Part shown: piece by piece, positions 1-9,010 of the stretch
Layout: every line of letters starts with the position of its first letter
How positions within the stretch are numbered: the stretch's first letter is position 1
Assembly (NCBI GenBank): GCA_900660155.1
Contig: CABFPE010000446.1
Span: 365,566 to 388,886 of the forward strand
From: Hofstenia miamia
Taxonomy: Eukaryota > Xenacoelomorpha > Acoela > Hofsteniidae
Length of the DNA: 23,321 bases
Direction of reading: 5' to 3'
Made by a program: the position numbers and the translations under genes
The notes under the pieces: model-generated
What the model was told of the DNA's origin: nothing
What the model saw: only the letters and a program-made list of their open reading frames with translations
Databases searched by the model: none

Positions 1-2
1 GT

Positions 3-686
3 ATTGTTAAATCAAAAACTAAATCTACTGATACTTCAAGATACAAACTTAATTTCAACGGCATTCAAATAAAACAGGTTGAGTCTTTTAAGTACCTCGG
101 AATAATTTTTGACATACATCTAAATTTTGAAGAGCAACTAAATCATGTTATTAGAAAAATGGCCATATCGATTAAAGCAATTAACTTAATTTCTCAAAAA
201 CTTCCAACTAAAGCAAAAATTCAATTAATATATGCTCTAATATTAAGTCATTTTAACTATGCCGATGTACTCTACACAGATATAAACCAACAATTTCTCA
301 GGAAATTCCAAGTGCAACTAAATTGGGCTATTAAAGTAGCAGTAAATAATCATAGCTTTAATAAGAATAATGAATATAGAAAAATTTCAAAATTATTTTT
401 ACATCCGCAATGTTACATCCATATAAATGTCTTAACGACGTTCTTCAAAATAGTTAACAATACTTTCCCATACTACAAAAATGACTTTCTTGCTGCAAAA
501 TTAGTCAATAAACAAAATAAAAGAACACACATAATTCAACCTATTAGGTATAAGAAACGAATAATGAAAAATTCATTTCTAAACACAGCTATAAATATGT
601 GGAATGAATTACCAAAATACATTAAACAAATAAGTAAATTAAAAAACTTTAAAATGAATATTAGAAAAATATTTTTGCACTTATAA
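3..686 (+). pseudogene. C-terminal part of a non-LTR (LINE) reverse transcriptase ORF, open at the left edge
   Basis: The frame is open from base 3 to a stop at 684-686, about 227 codons; the ATG at 159 is internal. It encodes the region after the RT catalytic core of a CR1/L2/Jockey-like LINE. Visible landmarks are VESFKYLGIIFD near residue 30 (the usual 'YLGI' thumb motif), KAKIQLIYALILSHFNYAD, and MWNELPKYIK near the C terminus, which matches the conserved 'WNxLP' ending of these proteins. The same motifs occur in the minus-strand copies at 6871-8341, 3249-6870 and 2960-3248. The frame has no stop, so this is the least damaged LINE copy here, but the N-terminal endonuclease and YADD core lie outside the window. 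Function would be target-primed retrotransposition; whether the full element is intact cannot be seen. Confidence 0.85.
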
Positions 687-1047
687 TATAAAAAAACTGA
701 AATGTAAGGTTATAAATTTTATAATCCTGATTACTCTATTAATAGAAACTAGCAATCGCCATAGCCCAAGTTAACCACTTTTTATTTGTAAATATTCGTT
801 GTTTTCTTTTTTTGTTTAGTTTTGTATTACTTTCTTGACGCTTTCAGAATTTGTTATCAGTATTTCTATTTATTGTTAAAACAATTTCTGAATATAGATT
901 TTTCTTCTTCTTCTTCTTCATTTTTTTGTCTCCTCTGATATTTCATTTGTTTGTTTAAATTTGTTAATGACGCAATTATTGTAGTAGTATCAGCAATAGT
1001 TGAATGTAATAGTTACAACTGCTACACTAATAAAGATTTCTTCTTCT
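687..1047 (+). mobile_element. 3' UTR and tail of the left-edge LINE
   Basis: This AT-rich stretch follows the LINE stop and has no open frame. It contains a (TTC)n run near 901-919 and ends with AATAAAG followed by ATTTCTTCTTCT at about 1029-1047. That looks like a LINE 3' end with a short simple-repeat tail. The right boundary is inferred from where the TTC tail stops. Confidence 0.5.
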
Positions 1048-1110
1048 AAACCTATAAACTTTAAATTTGGTTATATAAGGTTCGGCAAAATGATCTGACA
1101 AAACTATTTA

Positions 1111-1360
1111 AGTGTATTTGTAAATAATATAAATATCCGTGTACAACTAATTTTAATATTAATGTTTTAATCCTTAACTAAGCAAATTTACAAAAAACCA
1201 AAAGTTTAACATTCAATATTGAAACTCATATTTGTACAAGTATGAGTTTCAATATTGAATGTTAAACTTTTGGTTTTTTGTAAATTTGCTTAGTTAAGGA
1301 TTAAAACATTGATATTAAAATTAGTTGTACACGGATATTTATATTATTTACAAATACACT
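1111..1360. repeat. 250-bp near-perfect palindrome (two 120-bp arms)
   Basis: Bases 1111-1230 and 1241-1360 are reverse complements with one mismatch that I can find (ATATTAATG against ATATCAATG). The centre carries the 8-bp palindrome TTGTACAA at 1232-1239, so the inverted repeat is effectively spacerless. One arm is present without its partner at 2625-2765. There the sequence runs from TTGTACAA straight into the CCCTGTTTTGC segment that here follows the right arm. So this copy carries an extra inverted arm relative to the other. Confidence 0.92.
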
Positions 1361-1436
1361 TATATTGTCCCTGTTTTGCAAAAGTATGGAAAGAAGTGTT
1401 TATATTTTGGACAAGTAAATATAGTGCTATTTTATT

Positions 1437-1735
1437 TCAATGGGTTTTAAAAATTAAATCAGTCAAATGGGAGCCGTTATTGTCCGCACACTATCGTCGA
1501 AGGCGCTCATGAAAGTTGTCCTAAACTCGGAGGATCATTTCATGTGGAATTGCAACAATTTCTTGCGAATGGCATCTTTATAATGTTTAATAGATCCTAA
1601 TGATTAGTGTACTTTTGACTTGAGGCATCCTCAAAGAAAAAAATTGCAAATGGAACGCTCGTTGTTTTGCAGTCACAGATTTATTTTTTATAAACGTTTC
1701 AACAATGGAATGACTTTCCTTGTGAATATGAGCAA
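1437..1735 (-). pseudogene. Internally deleted transposase remnant (DUF4817-type HTH plus C-terminal tail)
   Basis: At 1597-1735 the minus strand encodes a helix-turn-helix-like segment, HSIVETFIKNKSVTAKQRAF, followed by a stretch ending VKSTLIIR. This is the pattern of the N-terminal DUF4817-type HTH common in insect transposase-like ORFs. At 1437-1560 it encodes a C-terminal piece with DNFHERLRR and NNGSHLTDLIFKTH then TGA, which I recognise as the usual end of the same proteins ('NF..RL..C...NG.HL.D.IFK'). The catalytic DDE region that should lie between is absent and the C-terminal piece has in-frame stops. It is therefore a dead, internally deleted copy. Family assignment is from memory of the motif pattern. 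Confidence 0.55.
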
Positions 1736-2624
1736 TGCTCGTCCCAAACATAGGGTAGAGTATGAGGATACAGTACATCACAAATTATTACAAATCGATT
1801 TGACTAAAACCAATCACCAATATATTTCTCTAACAATTAGCAATTAAAAATCCCCTACAAATTTTATGTTTACAAAATTAATTGCGCCTGTGGCTAAAAT
1901 TATGTTGAACATACTTCAAGACAATTATTTAGAAGAACATAAAACATCTACAAAAATAAAATCACTTAGCCCTTGGAAGGACTTAGAACGAGATTGCTAG
2001 AAGTGTTTCCAATATTTTTGGGCTCCCCACGAGATATCTCGTGACAAATAAACGTACATTTTCAATCACTAATTCAAGATATCTCGTAGCATTGTTAGAG
2101 TATGTACGGGCTAATATTTCGTACCCGTCTTAAGCCCAGCAGGAACTTTCTTGCTTATAACCTTTGGTGAAGATTTGTGATGTCTAAGCAGCATACATCT
2201 ATAATTACGCTAATAGAATAAATTTGCTAATTTTGACGCACAACTTAGGTCTGTTAGTGGGTAAATATCTGTGATTATCAATTCAAAACTCAAGATCATT
2301 GATATTGTTATAAATTATCTTTGAAACCAATTTTGAATAAAAAAGGATTCCATTTTAAGACAGCATTTTCTAAAATTTATACAGTAATTTACATAAAATG
2401 TTGTTAAAATTAAACATATTAAATTTCCTGACAATGCCAATTATTAGAGAAGTATATTGGTGATTATGTTTTTCTTCAAATCTTTGAAATTCCTTAAAAA
2501 TGAAGTATTAAAAAATCACTTGAACGAAAATATGTAAAAGTCCTAATTGCTGAGCTTTGTATAAATATCAAGATCAACCTACTTTAAGAGATGTTTACCT
2601 TAATTATCGGATACACTACTATCT
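1736..2624. other. Unassigned AT-rich spacer
   Basis: I see no gene here. The ORF at 1620-1847 on the + strand lies mostly antisense to the transposase remnant. One perfect 16-bp palindrome, CACGAGATATCTCGTG, sits at 2028-2043, and part of it (GATATCTCGTA) recurs near 2079. The rest is low-complexity AT-rich sequence. Confidence 0.4.
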
Positions 2625-2800
2625 AAGTGTATTTGTAGATGATATAAATATCCGTGTACAACTGATTTGGGTTTACAATTATAATATTAATGTTTTAATC
2701 CTTAAGCAAATTTGAAAAAAAAACAAAAGTTTAACATTCAATATTGAAACTCATATTTGTACAAAAATATAATCCCTGTTTTGCAAAAAAATATATGAAT
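2625..2800. repeat. Single-arm copy of the 1111-1360 palindrome repeat
   Basis: Starting at CTAAGTGTATTTGTAGATGA and running through TATCCGTGTACAACTGATTT, this matches the left arm of the palindrome at 1111-1230, with a small insertion (GGGTTTACAATTATAA) and several substitutions. After TTGTACAA it continues with AATCCCTGTTTTGCAAAA, the same sequence that lies outside the right arm in the first copy. It is a dispersed repeat, probably a short non-autonomous element; its termini are not defined. Confidence 0.75.
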
Positions 2801-2849
2801 TTGATAAGGATCCTGTGCAAATTTCCAAATTGAAATGAAATGAAATATC

Positions 2850-2925
2850 TACATTTAGAGTTGCTTTTTACAATATAAAATACTGTTTATAACTCTAAAT
2901 AGCGTCAAACAATAGACATAAAGGA
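2850..2925. repeat. Short copy of the dispersed repeat also found at 21240 and 21747
   Basis: The segment ATCTACATTTAGAGTTGCTT followed by AACTCTAAATAGCGTCAAA closely matches the start of the 425-bp repeat units at 21240-21664 and 21747-22171. It lacks the roughly 20 bp (AAAAAACCGTGAAAAACTC) present in the 21.2-kb unit. A third divergent copy this far away shows that it is a genomic repeat family. Confidence 0.7.
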
Positions 2926-2959
2926 ACAAAACACATACAAAAATATTTACAAAAATAAT

Positions 2960-3248
2960 TACAATTACTAGCTTGGTTTATGGCGAATTTAGGTTAGATG
3001 CGGTCTATTGAATAATCACTATTCTAAAATTTAAGACCTCGCCGTTTGTATTTAAATCTTTCTTTGTATAACTACAGAAGTATTTTGTAATTTCGTTTTT
3101 GAATACTCTTAATGTACTTATTTGTTTTATAGATTTAGGTAAATTACTCCATATATTTATTGATTGTTGAGAAATGAATTGTTCAATATTTTCTTGTTAT
3201 ATGAAAGAGGCCTAATTTTTAGGGTTCTATGATTATATGTAAACAATA
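2960..3248 (-). pseudogene. LINE reverse-transcriptase C-terminal fragment
   Basis: Read on the minus strand, about 3220 to 3040 encodes a short stretch with FLNNQ-like residues followed by INIWSNLPKSIKQISTLRVF and KNEITKYF. This is the same 'WNxLPxxIKxISxLxxFK' ending as the LINE at 3-686 (MWNELPKYIKQISKLKNFK). Only the extreme C terminus is recognisable, and stops occur in frame. It abuts the (TAA)n tail of the next LINE at 3249, which suggests that LINE inserted next to or into it. Confidence 0.65.
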
Positions 3249-3275
3249 TTTTAATAATAATAATAATAAAAATAA
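3249..3275. repeat. (TAA)n microsatellite at the LINE A 3' end
   Basis: TTTAATAATAATAATAATAA on the + strand, read as a TTA repeat at the 3' terminus of the minus-strand LINE. It marks the insertion junction between LINE A and the older LINE scrap on its left. Confidence 0.75.
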
Positions 3276-4979
3276 TTTATTTTCAAACCTTGTATAAAAC
3301 AAAAAGTATAAAAATACTTATTAAGGTTTAAAGTAAATTGTTTTCTTTAATTTTACTTAGTTGCAAATTGAATTACTTAGTTACAGACTTTATTCTTTGC
3401 TTATCCAAATAAGTTCTTTTCTTTGTTGATAATTCTAAATTAATTTTTTTCTTACATTCTTTAAAATTATTAGATTCTTCTTTAATTTCAGGTGATAATC
3501 TGTTCCACAGATCTATAAAGTAATTAATAAAACAGTTCTTCATGATTCTTTTTCTAAATTTAACTTATCTATAGCACTTAGTTCTAATATGGAGTTTTGA
3601 TGATATCTTTGTTTGATCTAATTTTGAAAAATATTTGTAGTGATTTTAGTTTTTGTAGATAGTCTAATGAAAAGACATTGTAAATTCTTCTGATGTTTTT
3701 TGATTGCTTTTTTCACATATGATAGCTAAACTCCAATTCAACATTTTTTCTAACTTATTTTTTGATCGCCTTGATTCAATTTGTCAACAAACATGATGAA
3801 TATAAATATTGAGGCAGAATATAAGATTTCAATATCATTATTTTCCATTTAATTGGTATAAAGCTTTGTAACTTACAGAGTGTGTTGATCCCTTGTGCCA
3901 TTTTTTTATTATGTTGTTAATATGTTCTTTAAATATTAATTTATTATCAAAAATAATACCTAGGTATACAATTTTATTTTCTTATTAAACGGTTTTACTA
4001 TCTACCGGCTGTTTCTCATCATTTGCTTTGTTTAGGACCATGAACATTGTTGTTTCTATATTAAGGTTCATTTTATTCTTATCAAAATATAAGATAGCTC
4101 TGTCTAATACATTGTGTAAATCTTCATGTTTTTTGTATATAATAAAGTATCATCAGCATACTGTATGCATTTTATTTTATTATCAAATTTGATGTCATCT
4201 ACATATATGTTAAATAATAGGGGTCCTAGTACAGAACCTTGTGGGATTTCATGGTTAATTATCATTGAATGAGATGTTAAGTTTTTAATTTTTACGTATC
4301 GCTGTCTGTTATTTAAATAAGATCTAATTAAATTTATTGCTGATTTTTCAAAATTATATATTTGTTGTAGTTTATTTATTAGGATATTATGATCAATTGA
4401 ATTGAATGCCTTTGAAAAATCTAGCGATAAAATGAATACACTTTGGTCTTTGTCAATATATTTTCTCCAATCATCTAAGACGTGAATTAAAGCATCATTT
4501 GTTGATAAATTATTTCTAAATCCAAATTGTAAAGATCGAAGTAAATTATGTTTCTCAATATAGTTATTTATTTGGTTACATATTATTTTTTCAAATATTT
4601 TACTTAGCATTAGAAGTACTGATATTGGTCTATAATTAATTGCATCTTCAGTATCACCTTTTTATGTATAGGTATGATTTGTGCTATTTTCAAATCATTC
4701 GGAAAGACACTCTCAGAAATACATTGATTTAAAATATCACATAATGGTCTACATAATATTGGCATTGTTTGACTTAAAAACCATGATGGTATTTTAGACG
4801 GTCTGTGTGATTTTTTAACGTTTAATTTTTGTGATATTTCATTAAACTGATGTAAAGTTATGAAGCAAAATTTAAATTGTTCTTTATTCAGCAAATTATT
4901 GTGAAGTTGCATTTCATTTATAGAGATAATATTGTCGTTGGTATCCGTATAATTTTCTAGATTTATGAATGTTTCATTA

Positions 4980-4987
4980 AGTACATT
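4980..4987. repeat. hAT target-site duplication, left copy (AGTACATT)
   Basis: Eight bases, AGTACATT, immediately precede CAGGGGCG at 4988 and are exactly repeated at 6754-6761 just after GCCACTG. An 8-bp duplication is the hallmark of hAT insertion. Confidence 0.9.
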
Positions 4988-6753
4988 CAGGGGCGTTATT
5001 CGACCTAGGCAACCTAGGCTCTGCCTAGGTACTAAAATTATTGTTTTAAAATACTTATATGAAAATTAATTTATTCAATGCTTCTTGTCGCTAAAGATAT
5101 TTTTCATTTTATTCAAACCTAGGCAACTAACGCGAATGCCTAATTACGCCCATAATTTTCGGCAGCATTTTGATATTAAGTTATTCTGCTTGTGTGCGAA
5201 TATCATGTTAGGCAACACTGAATTTAGATTTTTTGATTGCGCAATATTAAACAGAATTTCATGTTAACTCGCAATCGATCAGCGCGGTATTCAATCGTCA
5301 ACCTAGGCAAATATTATTCTGCCTTTGCAACGCACAGACATTGTGAATAATCACAATAATACTGCATTAACCATTTCAAACAAAAATACGCAGTTTCACA
5401 TATATAGATAGGTCTTTGAACAGGGGCGTACGCAGGATTTTCTGCCGAGGGGGCATCTTAGTTATGAATTTTTTGAAAATATTTAGATAGTAGACCTTGA
5501 CAATTACTTTTTACATTACATGATACTGATTGAATGCTAGCAGTTCCTAAAAACCATAAAAATATTTTAAAGGAATTTTACTGCAGCTAAAGACCCCCAT
5601 AGCAAAGCCACGTGGCATTTTCGTTATTTTACTTTTTTTGGTGGCAAAGTCAGGTAATTACGTGGCATTGTAACGAAATTTAAATGTCGCGTAAGTGGTC
5701 TAGTCTAACTGGAATAGCTTCATTTTTTTCTCGTTCACCAAAGGAAAAGACTAAATTAGATGAAACTGTTGGAAATCATTTTCCTCTACCCATTGTTACA
5801 CGATGGAATTTTTCATCACAAATTGCGAACACTGTTTATGATAACTTTGTTGATTTTATTAAATTATTCAATGAAATTCCTTAACATCCAAACAATCTGT
5901 TAAGCATCAGCTATTTTTCACAATATGAAAGACTATACTATTGTTTTCAACAATATTTGCAAGAAATGATATTCTTCAAAAAATGCTTTGATATTCAATA
6001 CTGTCATGAAGAAATTTTAGATTTGAGAAAGTTTCTTTGTACTGGGCGTGAAAAATTTGATACGTATTTTAATTTTGTGTATTTAAATGATTCTCTTTAT
6101 CACAAAAAACGGAATATCTATATTATAACTGAATACAAGTAACTTTTTAATGAAATATTTGACATAGCTTCAATGCAAATTAAACCACCATTCGAATATC
6201 TCGATTTAAAAAATGAAATAATTGTGATGTAGACAACTGCTGAATTTCAAGACAAATCACTATAGAAAATTATGGAATATCTTAATAGTTTCAACCTTCT
6301 AAATGTTTTTCCAAATTTGACGTTGCTGTGTCATTTGATGTGCACTATACCAGTTACAACTAGCACATTAGAAAGAAAATTTTCAGTTCTTGGCATAATA
6401 AAAAATGATAAAAGAAATACTATGGGCCAAGAAAGACTTTCCATTTAGCACTTCTTTAAATAGAAAAAGAAATTTTGATAAATCTTCGCAATAAACATGG
6501 TATATCTGATCAAGTTATTGACAAATTCTGTAAAAAAAAATAGGCGAATTGAACTAATTTATAAATGAAATGCTGTTTTACATTTGTTAATGCATTGCTT
6601 TCAATTTTATAAAACACCTATATGGTATTACATATTGCAAATAGATTATACTTCGTATTTTTATTAGACTTCAGAAATAAGTTAACTACCCCTTCCCAAT
6701 ATTTGCAAAATTTTGCCTATGCGACTACTACTACAGCCAACGCATCGCCACTG
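4988..6753. mobile_element. hAT-superfamily insertion splitting LINE A
   Basis: The element starts CAGGGGCGTTATTCG and ends GCATCGCCACTG; the reverse complement of the end is CAGTGGCGATGC. The short terminal inverted repeats therefore match at CAGxGGCG, as expected for hAT, and a perfect 8-bp duplication AGTACATT flanks it. Removing the insert and one duplication copy brings the LINE coding frame back together (DQQKIAN on the right, VLNETFINLEN on the left), which independently confirms the boundaries. The inside is composite. CCTAGGCA motifs recur near 5004, 5119 and 5300, and a second hAT-like start, CAGGGGCGTACGCAGG, appears at 5420. A decayed transposase ORF follows from 5684. Confidence 0.88.
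5684..6540 (+). pseudogene. Decayed hAT transposase (ZMYM1-like) inside the hAT insertion
   Basis: Residues encoded at 5684-5884 (SFFSRSPKEKTKLDETVGNH, then VTRWNFSSQIANTVYDNF) resemble the 'RWNF/RWxS' segment of ZMYM1-like hAT transposases. The C-terminal dimerisation region is at about 6300-6450: FPNLTLLCHLMCTIPVTTST, ERKFSVLGIIKN, and TMGQERLSI, matching the family pattern 'FPNL...PVT.AS.ERSFS.LK.IKN..R..M.QERLS'. Several stops break the reading (for example after NEIP at about 5883, after EYK at 6142 and after RLSI near 6448). Much of the middle is missing, so it cannot produce transposase. Confidence 0.75.
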
Positions 6754-6761
6754 AGTACATT
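6754..6761. repeat. hAT target-site duplication, right copy (AGTACATT)
   Basis: Exact repeat of 4980-4987, immediately after the CACTG end of the hAT element. Confidence 0.9.
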
Positions 6762-6870
6762 AGCTATCTTTTGTTGATCATGCATGATTTCATTTTTATC
6801 CTTTAATGATGTGATCTCTGAAGAATATTATTGTTGAAAAATTTCGATATAAATCTCCATTTTTGTACTA
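6762..6870 (-). pseudogene. LINE copy A, 5' portion right of the hAT insertion
   Basis: The minus strand encodes KWRFISKFFNNNI, then after a one-base frame change SSEITSLKDKNEIMHDQQKI and AN. This is the region upstream of the RT core in the same LINE family and joins the segment at 4987 once the hAT is removed. Upstream of it (about 6870) the sequence switches to the C-terminal end of another LINE copy. Confidence 0.7.
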
Positions 6871-8341
6871 TGCTTTTAGGTATTTGCAAATAGTAATTTC
6901 AAGAAATTGTGTAAATCTTTTTTGCATTTGTTGGAGGATAGAAAGTTGGATTTGTGGTATGGAACAATGTTATTAAATATTTTAAAGAAAGTAGATAATA
7001 TATTTTTATAAATAATGCATTGTGAATTTAGAAAGGTTTTTGCAAATTTCTGTATTTCTGTTATATAATTAACTGCTATTTTTATAGCCCATTGTATTTG
7101 TACATCGAATTTATTCAAAATTTGTTGATTTATGTCGGTTTATAGTATGTTTCCATAATTAAAGTGGCTTAGTATTAATGTGTGAATTAATTGAATTTTT
7201 GCTATGGTTAGAAGCTGTTGTGATACATTGCTAAGAGCCTTAATTGAAATAGCCATTTTCTTAACACTAGTTATCTGTTTTGTAAAAATAAAAACTATAC
7301 GTAAATATTTCAAAGAATTAACTTGTTCTATGTATGTGTCATCAAATTTCAATTTAAATATTGTGAACTATTTGTTAGATTTAGGTCTAATTAAACAAAA
7401 TTGAGTTTTAGATGGGTTTATTATTAGTTTTAGTGAAGCAAAATATTGTGCAAGAAGAGTGCAATTTTCTTTGAGAACTTTTATAGCAATTTCAGGAGAC
7501 TTATGTGAACTAAATAGCATAGTATCATCAGCATATTGTATAAAATTACATGTGATTACATATTGAATAGTAAGGGTCCCAAAATTGTTCCTTGTGGAAC
7601 ACCATTTTTAATAAAAATTCAGTCAGAGAGCGAATTCTACTTAGTTTAACTCTTTGTTTACGATTACGGAGAGAGCTACCTAATAAGCACTTTTGTCTGA
7701 AAAGCCCAGAATTTTTATTTTATTAATTAATATGTTTTTTTCGATAGAGTCAAATGCTTTTGATAGATCTAAGCCTGCAACTGCTGAACACTCATCAATA
7801 TTTATGCTATTTCTCCAATTTTCGGTAGCTGTTAACAAGGCATCATTTGTAGAAATATATTTGAGATCGGTCTATAGTTCAATCTTTTGGTTCATCTTTT
7901 TTAAATAATGGAGTAATATTTGCAAATTTTAATTGGTCAGGAAAAATCGAATTTCTAATGCACGCGTTTATAATGTATGAAAGTGGGTTAGCTATTATAT
8001 CTGGAGCAATTTTTAGAGACCAAGTTAGGATAATGGACGGACCACTAGATTTGTATTTTAAAGATTGAATACATTTGATAATTTCAAACTTAGTCACGAA
8101 TCTGAAAGAGAAGGGCGGAGTTATAGGTTGAACATTAATTGATCTTAAAGGGAGTATTTACTCCATCAAAATTGCCTAAGTTGCAAAATACTTCATTAAA
8201 TATGTTGTTAGTGATTAACTTTCCTTTATAATTAATTTTTTTCGATTTTTCATTTTTTATTTGTTTCCTATTTAATAAACTATTTATACACTCCCACCTA
8301 CCTTTTTGAGAAGAGATGTTTTGATATATTGATATATTCAA
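6871..8341 (-). pseudogene. LINE copy B: decayed reverse transcriptase
   Basis: Minus-strand landmarks run in the correct order from right to left. Pre-RT region: KGRWECINSLLNRKQIKN at about 8300. RT start: QLKFANITPLFKKDEPK at about 7890-7940. DLSKAFDSIEKNILINKI at about 7770-7720; GVPQGTILGPLLFN at about 7600-7560; QYADDTMLFSS at about 7540-7510. Thumb motif VNSLKYLRIVF at about 7310; IAKIQLIHTLILSHFNYGN at about 7200-7150; QIQWAIKIAVNYI at about 7100. Stops and frame changes lie between blocks (for example after SDKSAY and after PKSNK). It is clearly the same broad family as the + strand copy at 3-686, with which it shares MAISIKA and LILSHFNY. Inactive. Confidence 0.85.
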
Positions 8342-8472
8342 CTTATGAAATATTTGTAATGCTCTTGTATAATGCTACAATCACCTTATGCAACTTATGA
8401 AATGCTCAAATGTAATGAACATTAAAATGCAAATGCGTATTATTGACTTATCAGTTTTTATCATTGAAATAA

Positions 8473-8575
8473 ATGTTATAAATAATTTTGCCCTATATAA
8501 ATCGAAAGATATTAAACTTTGCTGCTTATATGTTATAAATAATTTTGCCCTATATAAATCGAAAGATATTAAACT
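8473..8575. repeat. Tandem duplication, period 57 bp
   Basis: The 45-bp segment beginning TGTTATAAATAATTTTGCCC and ending GATATTAAACT occurs at 8474-8518 and again, identically as far as I can read, at 8531-8575. An 12-bp linker (TTGCTGCTTATA) separates them. Confidence 0.85.
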
Positions 8576-8981
8576 ATTTTGCATTTTACAAAAATTAGTG
8601 CGAATAATTTTTTTGCAACCTCTAATGCAGGTAGAATGCATTTATAGAAATTGTACCTGATTTCCCACTGTCACTGGACAGTCCATTTAAGGACAGGAAT
8701 CTCAATGTGTGAAAAAATTTCTAAAACAATTACAAAAATGAATTTAACTGTAAGATGTTAACAAAAAGCTTTTTCTGAATTATTATTCAAACATCACATA
8801 TAAACTTGTATTTATCAATGAAATAAAATCTATATGCACTCTAAGTTCTGAACTTGCTAAGTGAGGCACAAGGTTCGTTGCCTAAATAATTTGAAAAAAC
8901 CGTATGAAATTTCGTTTTACACTTAAATGGTAAATTAATAGCATTTTAAAAAATGGTTAAGTGCAATATTACAAAAAAACA

Positions 8982-8987
8982 TTTATT
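8982..8987 (-). promoter_or_regulatory. Candidate poly(A) signal AATAAA for the kinesin gene
   Basis: AATAAA on the minus strand, about 24 bp beyond the TAA of the terminal exon at 9011-9198. The position fits a very short 3' UTR, but the hexamer is common in AT-rich DNA, so this is only a candidate. Confidence 0.3.
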
Positions 8988-9010
8988 AATTCCAAAATGG
9001 GAAATGATAA

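Larger units (their letters stand above)
3249..4987 (-). pseudogene. LINE copy A, main part (RT core to 3' tail), left of the hAT insertion
   Basis: Minus-strand reading gives a recognisable CR1/L2/Jockey-like RT. Residues encoded at 4610-4912 include KIAQIIPIHKK; those at 4104-4610 include FEKIICNQINNYIEKHNLL, LDFSKAFNSIDHNILINKL, IPQGSVLGPLLFNIYVDD and IQYADDTLLYTKN, so the YADD catalytic motif is intact. The reading then breaks: IVYLGIIFDNKL at about 3980-3920 and RKRIMKNCFINYFIDLWNRL at about 3550-3490 are in other frames, with stops between. The copy ends in a (TAA/TTA)n microsatellite at about 3249-3275, a typical LINE 3' tail. It is inactive. The 5' portion continues beyond the hAT insertion at 6762-6870. 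Confidence 0.85.
8342..9010. other. Intergenic spacer with an imperfect tandem duplication
   Basis: No gene is supported. The + ORF at 8388-8660 and the - ORF at 8381-8641 are complementary shadows over a tandem duplication. A minus-strand AATAAA at 8982-8987 could be the poly(A) signal of the kinesin gene, whose stop is at 9011. Confidence 0.45.

Noticed and set aside
1309..1512. 67-codon + strand ORF
   Set aside because: It starts inside the palindrome arm and runs antisense to the transposase remnant; the codons look like shadow sequence.
5085..5267. 60-codon + ORF inside the hAT insertion
   Set aside because: Lies over the CCTAGGCA-rich terminal segment and shows no transposase motif.
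8388..8660. 90-codon + ORF with an internal repeat
   Set aside because: Its repeated peptide is just the translation of the 57-bp tandem duplication, which is open on both strands.
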